Of a stretch of DNA of 64,000 bases, positions 25,329 to 33,916 are shown one piece after another. The notes under the pieces are model-generated. The model was given only the letters and a program-made list of their open reading frames with translations. It was not told the origin of the DNA and did no database searches. How positions within the stretch are numbered: position 1 is the stretch's first letter; each line of letters begins with the position of its first letter. A program made the position numbers and the translations under genes. This DNA comes from Nonomuraea thailandensis (lineage in GTDB: Bacteria; Actinomycetota; Actinomycetes; Streptosporangiales; Streptosporangiaceae). The stretch is taken from positions 2,191,501-2,255,500 of the forward strand of contig NZ_JAMZEB010000002.1 of NCBI RefSeq assembly GCF_024172165.1. Reading direction: 5' to 3'.

Positions 25329-26291
25329 ATGAGCACGCCGGCCGGGGAGTGGAAGAGGGTGTCCGGGGCGGGAGACGAGACGGATGCGAACGCGTACCGG
25401 CCGCTGCTGTTCTCCATCGCGTACGGGATGACGGGTTCCGTGGGCGACGCCGAGGACATCGTGCAGGACGCGTTCCTCGGCCTGGCCAAGGCACGCCGGG
25501 CCGGCACCGTGATAGCCGATCAGAAGGCGTACCTGGCGACGGCGGTGACGAGGCTGGGCATCGACCACCTGAGGTCGGCGCGGGTGCGACGGGAGACGTA
25601 CGTGGGTGAGTGGTTGCCCGAGCCGGTCGTCGAGCCCGCCGGCGGGCCGGGGCCGGCCGAGCACGCCGAGCTGGCCGACTCGCTGTCGATGGCGTTCCTC
25701 GTGCTGCTGGAGTCCCTGTCGCCGGTCGAGCGGGCGGTGTTCATGCTGCGCGAGGTGTTCGGGTACGGCTACGCGGACGTGGCGCGCGTCACCGGCAGGA
25801 CCGAGGTGAACTGCCGGCAGATCTTCGCCCGCGCCCGGCAGCGCGTCGCGTCGGGAAGGCGGGCGCCCGCCCTCCCGACGCCCCCGGCGCGGCGGGCCCG
25901 CGGCGAGGAACTCGCGCGCAGGTTCTTCGACGCCGCCGCGGGCGGGGACCTGGACGCGCTGCTCGGCATGCTCGCGCCCGACGTCGTCCTGCACGGGGAC
26001 GGCGGGGGCAAGGCGCAGGCGATCGCGCGACCGGCGACCGACGCGCAGCAGGTCGCGCGGCTGCTCGTCGCGGGGCTCCGCAGGGTCGCCAGGCTCGGCG
26101 TCTCCTACCGGCCCGCCCGGGTCAACGGCCGGCCCGGCGTCGTCATGCACGACACGGAGGGCCGGGTGGCGAGCGTGGTCGGGCTCGACATCGCCGACGG
26201 TGTGATCACGGCGATCCACTCGGTGGTCAACCCCGACAAGCTCCGCCATCTCGGACCGGTGTCCGATGTGGCGCGCCTGCCGGAGAGCTGA
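25329..26291 (+). CDS. ECF41-type RNA polymerase sigma factor (SigJ-like) with SnoaL-like C-terminal domain
   Basis: 320 residues. Sigma region 2 (YRPLLFSIAYGMTGSVGDAEDIVQDAFLGL) lies about residues 22-55, then the linker YVGEWLPEP that marks ECF41, and region 4 (RAVFMLREVFGYGYADVARVTGRTEVNCRQIFARA). The C-terminal 120 residues form the SnoaL-like domain with HGDGGGK and NGRPG, which in this group controls activity in place of an anti-sigma factor. It follows its probable target SDR by 37 bases. Confidence 0.93.
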   Translation: MSTPAGEWKRVSGAGDETDANAYRPLLFSIAYGMTGSVGDAEDIVQDAFLGLAKARRAGTVIADQKAYLATAVTRLGIDHLRSARVRRETYVGEWLPEPVVEPAGGPGPAEHAELADSLSMAFLVLLESLSPVERAVFMLREVFGYGYADVARVTGRTEVNCRQIFARARQRVASGRRAPALPTPPARRARGEELARRFFDAAAGGDLDALLGMLAPDVVLHGDGGGKAQAIARPATDAQQVARLLVAGLRRVARLGVSYRPARVNGRPGVVMHDTEGRVASVVGLDIADGVITAIHSVVNPDKLRHLGPVSDVARLPES

Positions 26292-26316
26292 TCCGCGCAA
26301 GGGCGGTGGCGTGCGT

Positions 26317-26347
26317 TTGACCTTCAAGCCGCTTGAATGCCGACAAT
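26317..26347 (+). promoter_or_regulatory. MerR-type promoter with 19-bp spacer and central dyad
   Basis: -35 TTGACC (26317-26322) and -10 GACAAT (26342-26347) are separated by 19 bases. The spacer starts with the perfect palindrome TTCAAG-CCG-CTTGAA (26323-26337). Over-long spacers with a dyad between the hexamers are the hallmark of MerR-activated promoters, so the downstream MerR gene is probably autoregulated. Confidence 0.75.
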
Positions 26348-26354
26348 CGCTGCC

Positions 26355-27212
26355 ATGGACGACACCGACGGCCTGATGAGCATCGGCGCGTTCGCCCGCA
26401 AGGTGAACCTCGCCCCCAGCGCCCTGCGCTTCTACGACGACTGCGGGGTGCTGCGCCCGGCGTACGTGGACGAGGCGACCGGCTACCGCCACTACGCTCC
26501 GCACCAGGAGAGCCGCGCGGTCCTGGTGCGGCGGCTGCGCGAGGCGGGCATGCCGCTCACCGACGCCTCCGTCGTGCTGGACGGCCCGCGCGAGCAGGCC
26601 CGCGCGGTGCTGGAGGAGCACGCCAGGAGGGCGCGCAGGACGGCGGAGCTGGCCCAGACGGCGATCGAGCGGATCCTGCGCGACCTGCCGGGCGACGCGC
26701 GCCGGACCGTGGCCCGGCTCGGCGGCGCGGAGCTGGTGGACGCCGCGTCCTGGGCCATGCGCGTGCCGGACCTCGGCATCGAGGCGGATCAGCACGGCGC
26801 ACGGCTGCGCGCCGGCGACGAGACGCGTGAGCTGCCATGCGCGCGGGAGACGTTCCCCGACTACCGGCTGATCCTGGACGACCTGCCCGACGTCCGGCAC
26901 CGGATCATCGCGGACCGCGCCGCCCTGCGGAGCGCGATCACCGACGGCGGCCTCGACGGGCCGGTCGCCATGGACGCCGGCGAGCAGCGGCTCGTCCTCA
27001 CCTCCGGCGGCTCGCGCACCTTCCGGCTGGCCGCCATCTGCACGGGAGCGCCCGTGGGCGTCGCCTTCGACCCGCGGGCCCTCGTGCCCGCCCTCGACGC
27101 GGGCGTCGGGCCCGACGTGCTGCTGGAGATCTCCTCACCCGTCCAGCCCGTCGTGGTCCGCTCCGCCGACCAGGGCGGCTTCACCACCCTCGTCATGCCC
27201 GTACGGATCTGA
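26355..27212 (+). CDS. MerR family transcriptional regulator
   Basis: 285 residues. The winged-helix start reads MSIGAFARKVNLAPSALRFYDDCGVLRPAYVDEATGYRHY, followed by a dimerisation helix (REQARAVLEEHARRARRTAELAQTAIERIL). The C-terminal domain of about 170 residues is not a known metal site: there is no Cys cluster, so an organic effector is likely. ATG 26355 is preferred to ATG 26337, which lies in the operator. With a -10 ending at 26347, transcription should start near 26354, making the mRNA leaderless. Confidence 0.87.
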   Translation: MDDTDGLMSIGAFARKVNLAPSALRFYDDCGVLRPAYVDEATGYRHYAPHQESRAVLVRRLREAGMPLTDASVVLDGPREQARAVLEEHARRARRTAELAQTAIERILRDLPGDARRTVARLGGAELVDAASWAMRVPDLGIEADQHGARLRAGDETRELPCARETFPDYRLILDDLPDVRHRIIADRAALRSAITDGGLDGPVAMDAGEQRLVLTSGGSRTFRLAAICTGAPVGVAFDPRALVPALDAGVGPDVLLEISSPVQPVVVRSADQGGFTTLVMPVRI

Positions 27213-27222
27213 GAGCGAGACC

Positions 27223-27876
27223 ATGAACCCGGACAACCCCGTCGTCGACCTCTGCTCCCAGGGCATGCGGGCCGAGGCCGAAGGCCGCCCGGCCGACGCC
27301 CGTGACCTCTTCCGCCAGGCGTGGGAGCGCGCCACCGACGACTACGAGGCGTGCGTAGCCGCCCACTACCTCGCCCGCCACCAGCCCACCCCCGAGCTGA
27401 CCCTGCACTGGAACCAGGAGTGCCCGCACCGGGCGAACCTGGTCGGCGACGACCGCGTCAAGGGCTTCCACACCTCCCTGCACGTCAACCTGGCCAAGGC
27501 GTACACGGACCTCGGCGAGCCCGGCAAGGCGCGCGGGCACTACGAGCGGGCCGCCCGCCGCCTCACCGACGTGCCGCCGGGCCAGTACGCCGACTGGAAC
27601 CGCGTGGCGATCGCCGAAGGGCTGCGCTCCACCGGAGCCATCGAGCCCAGGCCCGCCGACGCCCTCGTGCGGACCCTGCTCGGCAGGCTGTGCGAACGCG
27701 CCGACCTCAAGGCGCTGGCCCTGATCCTGCCCGCCTGCCTCGCCGACCTCGGCACCGGCGAGGACGGCACGCGCCTGGCCACGGCCCTGCACATGCTCCA
27801 CGCCGCCCGATGGCTGCTGGAGGACGAGCAGCACACGCCGCCGCCTGGCTGCTCAGCGACCGCGCCTCGTACGTGA
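27223..27876 (+). CDS. TPR-like tetratricopeptide protein of unknown role
   Basis: 217 residues. Helix pairs such as GMRAEAEGRPADARDLFRQAWERA and LHVNLAKAYTDLGEPGKARGHYERAA fit tetratricopeptide repeats. The segment HWNQECPHRA resembles a family of small actinobacterial proteins often near regulators. It follows the MerR gene by ten bases and is probably co-transcribed. Its last dozen codons read through the remnant of another gene (27840-27917), so the native C-terminus may have been lost. Confidence 0.65.
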   Translation: MNPDNPVVDLCSQGMRAEAEGRPADARDLFRQAWERATDDYEACVAAHYLARHQPTPELTLHWNQECPHRANLVGDDRVKGFHTSLHVNLAKAYTDLGEPGKARGHYERAARRLTDVPPGQYADWNRVAIAEGLRSTGAIEPRPADALVRTLLGRLCERADLKALALILPACLADLGTGEDGTRLATALHMLHAARWLLEDEQHTPPPGCSATAPRT

Positions 27877-27917
27877 CCGGCACCGTGCTCAGGGTGGACG
27901 GCGGCGCCCGCGCCTGA
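27840..27917 (+). pseudogene. C-terminal remnant of an SDR gene
   Basis: In a frame different from the TPR gene, AAWLLSDRASYVTGTVLRVD followed by GGARA and TGA is the standard end of FabG-like short-chain dehydrogenases (FLLSD-ASYVTG-VL-VDGG). Only 25 codons remain and nothing upstream in the frame fits, so this is a deletion scar. The TPR ORF overlaps it. Confidence 0.75.
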
Positions 27918-28045
27918 CCCGGAGTGGTTGTCGACATGGACGGTCGCGATCGTGCTGCCCCCAGTCCCCTGCTGATCCGCGTTCGTCCGCGCGCCCACCG
28001 TCGCGGTACCGGGGAGCGCGGCCGCGCGGTGCCAGAATACGGATC

Positions 28046-29467
28046 ATGTCCGATGCCGAGCAGTACCCCCTGGAGCCGGGCCCCGCGGAGACACGCGCGA
28101 TGGGGGAGTCCGTGCTGGCCCTGGTCCAGCGGTTCCTGGAGGAGTTGCCCGAGCTGCCCGCCTTCGACCTCGACGGCGCCGCCCCCCTGGCCGCGGCGCT
28201 GCGCGAGCCGGCGCCCGAGCACGGCAGCTCGTTACCCGCCCTGCTGTCCACGGTGGAGGCCGCGGCCCGCAGCGGCGCCATCAGCGCCGGGCCCGGCTAT
28301 CTCGCGTACGTGCCGGGCGGCGGCCTGTACGCGGCCGCGCTCGCCGACTTCCTGGCCGCCGCGCTGAACAAGTACGTCACCGTGTGGCAGCTCGCCCCCG
28401 CCTGCGCCCAGATCGAGGCCACCGCCATCGGCTGGCTCCGCGACCTGTTCGGCTACCCGGAGCAGGCACGCGGCATCCTCACCTCCGGCGGCTCGATGGC
28501 CAACTTCTCGGCCGTCGTCACCGCCCGCACCACCCTGCTCGGCGAGAGCTTCCTCGACGGCACCGCGTACGTCACCGACCAGACCCACGCCTCCTGCGCC
28601 AAGGCCGCCCTGCTGGCCGGCCTCCCGCGCGAGCGCGTGCGCGTCGTGCCGGCGCGGGACAGCCTGGCGATGGACCCGCACGCGCTGGCCGCGATGATCG
28701 AGGACGACAGGGGCGCCGGGCTGCGGCCCTTCCTCGTGATCGGCACCGCGGGAACGACGAACACGGGAGCCGTCGACCCGCTGCCCGAGCTCGCCGCCGT
28801 CGCCCGCGACGCGGGGGCGTGGTTCCACGTCGACGCCGCCTACGGCGGCCCGTTCCAGCTCACCGAGCGCGGCCGGGCCAGGCTGCGCGGCATCGAACTG
28901 GCCGACTCGATCACCATCGACCCGCACAAGGCCATGTTCCTGCCGTACGGGACCGGCGCGCTGCTGGTGCGCGACGGTGCGCGGCTGCGCCGGGCCCACC
29001 ACGTGGGCGCCGCCTACCTGCAGGACCTCGGCGAGGAGGAGGACATCCCGAACTTCACCGAGTACTCGCCCGAGCTGACCCGCGAGTTCCGCGGCCTGCG
29101 GCTGTGGCTGCCGATCAAGCTGCACGGCCTGGCCGCCTTCCGCCGGGCCCTGGACGAGAAGCTGGATCTGGCCGAGCTGGCGTACGAGACGCTGCGCGAG
29201 CACGGCTTCGAGGTGCCGTGGCGGCCGAGCCTGACCGCCGTGGCCTTCCGCTGGGTGCCCGGCCGCGGTGACGCGGACGCCTTCAACGCCGAGCTGCTGC
29301 GCCGCGTGACGGCCCGCGGCCGCGCCCTGCTGTCGAGCACGCGCATCGGCGGCCGGTACCTGATCCGGGTGTGCGTCGTCAGCCACCGCACCCACCGGGA
29401 CCGGGTCGAGGAGGTCCTCGACGACATCCGTCAGGCGTGCGCCGAGCTGCGGGCGGAGCTCGGCTAG
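28046..29467 (+). CDS. PLP-dependent aromatic amino acid decarboxylase family protein
   Basis: 473 residues, group II decarboxylase. SGPGYLAYVPGGGLY-type substrate loop near 95, LTSGGSMANFSAVVTAR (PLP phosphate loop), HVDAAYGGPF (Asp contacting the pyridine N), and DPHKAMFLPYGTGALLV with the Schiff-base Lys. Length matches aromatic-L-amino-acid/tyrosine decarboxylases, which release CO2 to give amines. Exact substrate is not predictable. Monocistronic, ending at a strong hairpin. Confidence 0.9.
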   Translation: MSDAEQYPLEPGPAETRAMGESVLALVQRFLEELPELPAFDLDGAAPLAAALREPAPEHGSSLPALLSTVEAAARSGAISAGPGYLAYVPGGGLYAAALADFLAAALNKYVTVWQLAPACAQIEATAIGWLRDLFGYPEQARGILTSGGSMANFSAVVTARTTLLGESFLDGTAYVTDQTHASCAKAALLAGLPRERVRVVPARDSLAMDPHALAAMIEDDRGAGLRPFLVIGTAGTTNTGAVDPLPELAAVARDAGAWFHVDAAYGGPFQLTERGRARLRGIELADSITIDPHKAMFLPYGTGALLVRDGARLRRAHHVGAAYLQDLGEEEDIPNFTEYSPELTREFRGLRLWLPIKLHGLAAFRRALDEKLDLAELAYETLREHGFEVPWRPSLTAVAFRWVPGRGDADAFNAELLRRVTARGRALLSSTRIGGRYLIRVCVVSHRTHRDRVEEVLDDIRQACAELRAELG

Positions 29468-29480
29468 GCGCCGGGTCAGG

Positions 29481-29513
29481 GCAGGCCGCCCCTCGCGGGA
29501 AGGGGCGGCCTGC
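29481..29513. terminator. Strong hairpin between convergent genes
   Basis: GCAGGCCGCCCCT (29481-29493) pairs perfectly with AGGGGCGGCCTGC (29501-29513), loop CGCGGGA. It sits between the ends of the decarboxylase and the large secreted-protein gene and can serve both. No long U tract is present, common in actinomycetes. Confidence 0.75.
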
Positions 29514-29523
29514 TGCCGCGCGG

Positions 29524-32500
29524 TCAGGAGACGGGCTCGATCCACACGTTGCGGAAGCGCGGGTTCTCGCCGGCGTCGCCGTGATCCTGGAGGCGGATGC
29601 CGCCCGCCGCCGCGCTCTCCGGGATGTGGTCGCCCGTGCCGCCGTCGACGGGCACGTCGTCGTGCACCACCGTCCCGTTCCACACGACCGTCACCCTCGC
29701 GTCGTCGACCTTCACTCCCGCGCTGGTGTAGCGGGCCGCTCGGAAGGTGATGTCGTAGGTCTGCCACGTGCCGGGGGCGGTGGCCATGTTGCGGTCGGGC
29801 GCGCGCTTGGAGTAGATGGCGCCCGCCTCGTCGGCGGCCGGCGTGGTGTCACCGTAGGACTCCAGGACCTGCACCTCGTAACGCTCCTGGAGGAAGATCC
29901 CGCTGTTGCCGCGCTGCTGGCCGGTCACGTCCGGCGGGTAGTCCGGCTCGTACCACTCGGCGTGCAGCCTGAAGTCGCCGAACGTCCGCCGGGTGCGGAT
30001 GTCGCCGCCGTACGACTCCATGGAGCCGTTCGCGACCGGCCAGGTCGCCGCGCCGCCGGCCCGCTTCTCCCACGCCGCCAGGCTCGACCCGTCGAACAGG
30101 GTGATCCGCCCGGCCTTCGACACCGTGACGTGGTCGAGGCCGAGCTGCCCGGCGTCGCCGGAGTCGTACCTGTAGGCGATCCTGTTCGCGCCCCGCCTGA
30201 GGTCGAGCGCCTCGGTCTGGACGGCCCAGTCGTCCCAGCCGGCGGTGGCGGCCAGCCGGACCTGCCTGACCCTGGTGCCGTTGACGTACACGCTCACCGA
30301 CGTGCCGGCCGGCGCCGCGTAGCGGAGCCCGACGTTGTGCGGGCCGGGCTCGGCGGCCCGTACGGTGAACGACGTGCTCGCGCCCTCGGCCGTGTAGCCG
30401 CCGACGAAGCCGCCGCCGGTGTAGCCCTGGTGGTCCGTGCGCACCGCCGCGCCGCCGCGCAGCGCGGCGTGCTCCGCCTCGAGCACCGGGCGGGCGGCCA
30501 CGGTGATGGAGTCGAGGTTGACGTTGCCGGCGTCGCCGGGGTCGTAGGTGTAGGCGATGGTGTTGGCGCCCGCCTTCAGCGCTAGCGGCTCGACGCGGGC
30601 GGCCCACTGGTCCCACGTCTGCGTCGTGGGCAGCGGCACCTGCCTGACCTTGGTCCCGTTGACGTACACGCTCAGCGACTTGGTGCCGGGCGCGGGGTGC
30701 GGGCCGTTGGAGTAGCGCAGGCCCACGTGGTACGTGCCCGCCTCGGCCGCCCGCACGGCGAACCGCGTGGACGCGCCCGCCGTCCAGTAGCCGTCGACGA
30801 AGCCGCTGCCCGAGTAGCTCAGGTGGTCGGTGTTCAGCTTCGCGCCGCCGCCGGGCGCGGCGCTCTCGGCCTCGTACGTGGTGTCCGCCGGCTGTCCGCC
30901 GACCAGCGAGTTGAGCGTGTACCAGGCTTCGGTGCTCCACAGCGGCCGTCCCGAGGCCGAGGCGAACGGGCGTGGCGAGCGCAGGTGCACCACCCGTCCC
31001 GGCTTCAGGCCGGCGAGCCGGAGCGTGACCTTCCTGCCGCCGGAGGTCAGCTTGGCGGAGGTGACGGTCAGCGGCTCCTCGTCCACCTTGGGGCCGCCGT
31101 AGGTGGAGGCCGCGACGTAGCGCCACTGGGTGGCCTGGTACCTGCCCGCCAGCGACGCGGCGCTCTCCGCCGACAGCGGCTCGGTGTACTCCAGCTCGAA
31201 GCCGCCCTCCACCGCGCGCATCCGCAGGATGTCGAACGCCTTGCCCTCGCCCGGCGTCAGCTTCTGCAGGCCGTGGGTGAGCTTGCCCGGCTGGCCCCAG
31301 TTCCCGCCCGCGCCCAGGCCGCCCGCATAGATGGCGCCGTCGGGGCCCAGGCTGATCCGGTTGACGCCCGCCTCCAGCCCCTGCGTGAAGCGGAAGACCG
31401 CGCCCTGGTACTCGCCGTTGACCTTCTCCAGGTAGGCGCGCTGGATCCCGCCGTACGTGACGTCGCCGAACAGCAGCTGCCCCGCGAACCTGCCCCGCTT
31501 CATGACCAGCGGGTTGCCGGGCGAGTTGGCGATCTCGTTGTGCGGCAGCCACAACGCGGGCGGGCTGACCAGGTTGCCGTCGAACGGGCCGGCGGGGTTG
31601 GTGTAGTGGTTGAAGAAGCGGTCCTTCCTGACGTGCAGGAGCTTGGAGGCGGGCAGCCAGCCGCCCTGGTTGTCGGTGACGAACAGCTCGCCCTCCGGGC
31701 CCCAGCCGAGCCCGTTGGGCGTGCGCAGGCCGCCGGCGACGTACTCGACCTTGCCGGTGGCCTTGCTGATCTTGATGGTCGTGCCCCTGTCCCGCGCGGG
31801 CTGCGGGTCGGTGGTGGCGCCGCCGTAGTCGATCGCGACGGACAGGTTGAGGTAGAAGTGGCCGTCACGGTAGAGCAGGCCGAACGCGAACTCGTGGAAG
31901 TTGCCGCCGAACGGCCAGGTCGCCACGGTCCTGAGGTCGTCGGCGACCTCGTCGCCGTCGGTGTCGTTCAGCTCCACCAGCCGCGACTTCTCCGAGACGT
32001 AGAGCTTGCCGTCCACGTACTTGATGCCCATGGGCTCCTGCAGCCCGCTGGCGATCTTCTTGGTGGTCACCCGCTCGGGCGAGGTCCGGCCCGTGACGTT
32101 GCCGAGCAGGTGAACCTCGCCGAGCCTGGTCTCCGAGCCGCCCCACGTGGCGATCGCCAGCCGGCCGTCGGGCAGCCAGTCCATCGCGCTCACCTGCGGC
32201 TCGAACCCGGCAGGGCGCAGGTCGGTGAGCGTGAGGTCCGGGTGCACGGACGTCAGGGGCAGGCCGTCACCGGGGGAGTCGGCGCCGCTCTCGCACTCCT
32301 TGCGGCCCGGGGCGGTGACCCTGACCACGTCGGCGTCCGTGCTCAGCACCGAGGCCGGCACCACGGCGAACGCGGCGGCTCCGGGCGGCTTCCACTCCAG
32401 CCTGAGCTGCTGGCCGTACAGGTGCTCGAAGTGGTCGACGCGCAGCGCGTGGTAGCCGGCGGTCAGCGTGATCGTGCCGTCCACCGCGATCGGCCCGTGC

Positions 32501-32859
32501 CGCCCGTCGTTGGTGATCACGACGGTGTCGTCGATGCGCAGCCTGGAGCCGTCGTCGCTGATGAGGCGGAACTCGTAGGTGCCGGGGGCGGGGATGGCAA
32601 TGTTGCCCACGGCTTCGGTGACGAACAGGTCGGTCAGGCCGAAGTCCGCGTCGGAGGTCCAGTCGATCGTGGGCATCAGCTTGTCCACGTTCGGGGTCTG
32701 GCCGGGCTTGAGCGTGCAGAGCTTGGACAGCTCGACCTGCACGTCGTACGTGCGCAGGGTGACGCCGGGCTCCTGCGGCGGGACCTCGGCGTGCGCCGGG
32801 GCGGGCACGACCAGGCAGGCGATGACCAGTAAGAGGGATAACAGGGGTGACGTCCGCAT
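29524..32859 (-). CDS. Large secreted multidomain protein: PA14-like, beta-propeller, two CBM6/35-like modules and 3-keto-disaccharide hydrolase (DUF1080) domain
   Basis: 1111 residues. Signal peptide 1-24 (LLSLLLVIACLVVPAPAHA). Residues about 45-175 look like PA14 (PAPGTYEFRLISDDGSRLRIDD). About 205-560 form a sorbosone-dehydrogenase-like propeller (MDWLPDGRLAIATWGG, GLQEPMGIKYVDGKLYVSEK, TPNGLGWGPEGELFVTDNQGGW). About 665-795 and 800-930 are two CBM6/CBM35-like modules with shared blocks (SVYVNGTKVRQVPL, SVYVNGTRVRQVRL). About 935-1110 is DUF1080, with LFDGSSLAAWEK, FRLHAEWYEPDY, GNSGIFLQ and GGIRLQDHG. DUF1080 proteins hydrolyse 3-keto-glycosides. Likely works on extracellular polysaccharide or glycosides. 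Confidence 0.88.
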   Translation of the reverse strand: MRTSPLLSLLLVIACLVVPAPAHAEVPPQEPGVTLRTYDVQVELSKLCTLKPGQTPNVDKLMPTIDWTSDADFGLTDLFVTEAVGNIAIPAPGTYEFRLISDDGSRLRIDDTVVITNDGRHGPIAVDGTITLTAGYHALRVDHFEHLYGQQLRLEWKPPGAAAFAVVPASVLSTDADVVRVTAPGRKECESGADSPGDGLPLTSVHPDLTLTDLRPAGFEPQVSAMDWLPDGRLAIATWGGSETRLGEVHLLGNVTGRTSPERVTTKKIASGLQEPMGIKYVDGKLYVSEKSRLVELNDTDGDEVADDLRTVATWPFGGNFHEFAFGLLYRDGHFYLNLSVAIDYGGATTDPQPARDRGTTIKISKATGKVEYVAGGLRTPNGLGWGPEGELFVTDNQGGWLPASKLLHVRKDRFFNHYTNPAGPFDGNLVSPPALWLPHNEIANSPGNPLVMKRGRFAGQLLFGDVTYGGIQRAYLEKVNGEYQGAVFRFTQGLEAGVNRISLGPDGAIYAGGLGAGGNWGQPGKLTHGLQKLTPGEGKAFDILRMRAVEGGFELEYTEPLSAESAASLAGRYQATQWRYVAASTYGGPKVDEEPLTVTSAKLTSGGRKVTLRLAGLKPGRVVHLRSPRPFASASGRPLWSTEAWYTLNSLVGGQPADTTYEAESAAPGGGAKLNTDHLSYSGSGFVDGYWTAGASTRFAVRAAEAGTYHVGLRYSNGPHPAPGTKSLSVYVNGTKVRQVPLPTTQTWDQWAARVEPLALKAGANTIAYTYDPGDAGNVNLDSITVAARPVLEAEHAALRGGAAVRTDHQGYTGGGFVGGYTAEGASTSFTVRAAEPGPHNVGLRYAAPAGTSVSVYVNGTRVRQVRLAATAGWDDWAVQTEALDLRRGANRIAYRYDSGDAGQLGLDHVTVSKAGRITLFDGSSLAAWEKRAGGAATWPVANGSMESYGGDIRTRRTFGDFRLHAEWYEPDYPPDVTGQQRGNSGIFLQERYEVQVLESYGDTTPAADEAGAIYSKRAPDRNMATAPGTWQTYDITFRAARYTSAGVKVDDARVTVVWNGTVVHDDVPVDGGTGDHIPESAAAGGIRLQDHGDAGENPRFRNVWIEPVS

Positions 32860-33088
32860 GACCTATCCCATCTCGGAGAGGGCGCCGCGTTCGGCGTGGG
32901 TGGGGGCCGGCATCGGCGGATGCCGGGGCTCATACGCTGGAACGTGCGTGGGATAACGCTGCTCTGCGCCGTAATATAAGTCGAGATCTTCGCCTTGCCC
33001 ATAGGCTTCCGCCGAAAATCGAAGAAAGCCACGACATGTCGGGGCATAAGGGCATTTCCGGCTGCACGGCTGTCGCGACCCGCAGGGG

Positions 33089-33439
33089 TCACGGCAGCTC
33101 CTGGCACCGGCGGACCTCCACGGGTTCGCCGGCTCCGGCGACGATCCGGCGGGCCAGCTCCAGCGCCCTCGCCTCGTCCGCGACGTCCACCAGCCACCAG
33201 CCGGCCAGCGACTGCGCGGGCTCGGCGATCGTGCCCGCCCGCACGTCCACCGCGCCGTCCCGGAGGGCGACGACCTTCGCGTTCGGCGCGAGCTCCAGCC
33301 CCTCGTCGGCCAGCAGCTCACCGGACCTCCTCAGGCCCTCGGTGAACTCGACCATGAACGAGATCATCTGCTGGACCCATTCCGCGGACCGGCCGCTCAG
33401 GGCGCTCTCGTCGCCGAACTGCATCAGCATGTACTTCAT
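33089..33439 (-). CDS. YciI/DGPF-type small protein
   Basis: 116 residues beginning MKYMLMQFGDESALSG behind GGAGGAACC. It has the YCII-related (DGPF) ferredoxin-like fold with LAGWWLVDVADEARALELA and a closing EVRRCQELP. Actinobacterial members typically sit beside ECF sigma factors or dioxygenases. Function of the family is largely unknown. The intergenic stretch 32860-33088 shows only weak hairpins and no gene. Confidence 0.8.
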   Translation of the reverse strand: MKYMLMQFGDESALSGRSAEWVQQMISFMVEFTEGLRRSGELLADEGLELAPNAKVVALRDGAVDVRAGTIAEPAQSLAGWWLVDVADEARALELARRIVAGAGEPVEVRRCQELP

Positions 33440-33552
33440 GGTTCCTCCGGACGTGAATCGGTGCGGCGGGCAGCTCCTGCGCCCGCCCTTCACCGACGCG
33501 TCGATCGCGCACCGCCGGAATCGACACGGCTATGCGGCCGGTGGGACGGGGC

Positions 33553-33878
33553 TCACCGCCGCACGGTCACGTAGGCCATCCTGTCCACGGGCGACCCCGT
33601 GGCCGCGAGCTCTGCCGCAGCCGGTCGCCGCCGTCGAGGTGGATCACGAGATGCCGGAACTCGACGTAGCTGCTCTCCCACTCGTGCAGGGTCTCGGAGT
33701 CCTCTGCCACGACCCGGCCGATGGCGCGTAACTCCGGGAGCACGGCCGGGTCCACGCGCCGCACGCCGGGCGCGAAGAAGAGGACCTTCGCGATCGCTCC
33801 CATCACGATCAGCCAGGCGACGAAGGCCGGCGGGACCAGAGCGCCGCTCAAGGCCGTGCGTCCGCGCGAAGGCGCCAT
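33553..33878 (-). CDS. Small membrane protein, frameshifted near its C-terminus
   Basis: ATG 33878 follows AAGGAGG at about 11 bases. The protein begins MAPSRGRTALSG, has one membrane helix (PAFVAWLIVMGAIAKVLFFAP) and then a charged segment ending EWESSYVEFRHLVIHLDGGDRLR. In the original frame it stops at 33567. A shift near 33605-33612 gives AELAATGSPVDRMAYVTVRR, which ends at 33553 and looks more protein-like. Family not recognised. Either version may be real; the shift lies in a CGGC-rich stretch. Confidence 0.45.
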
Positions 33879-33916
33879 GCCACCCCCCACCTCCTTCCGC
33901 GAGGGGGCGCCCCGCG

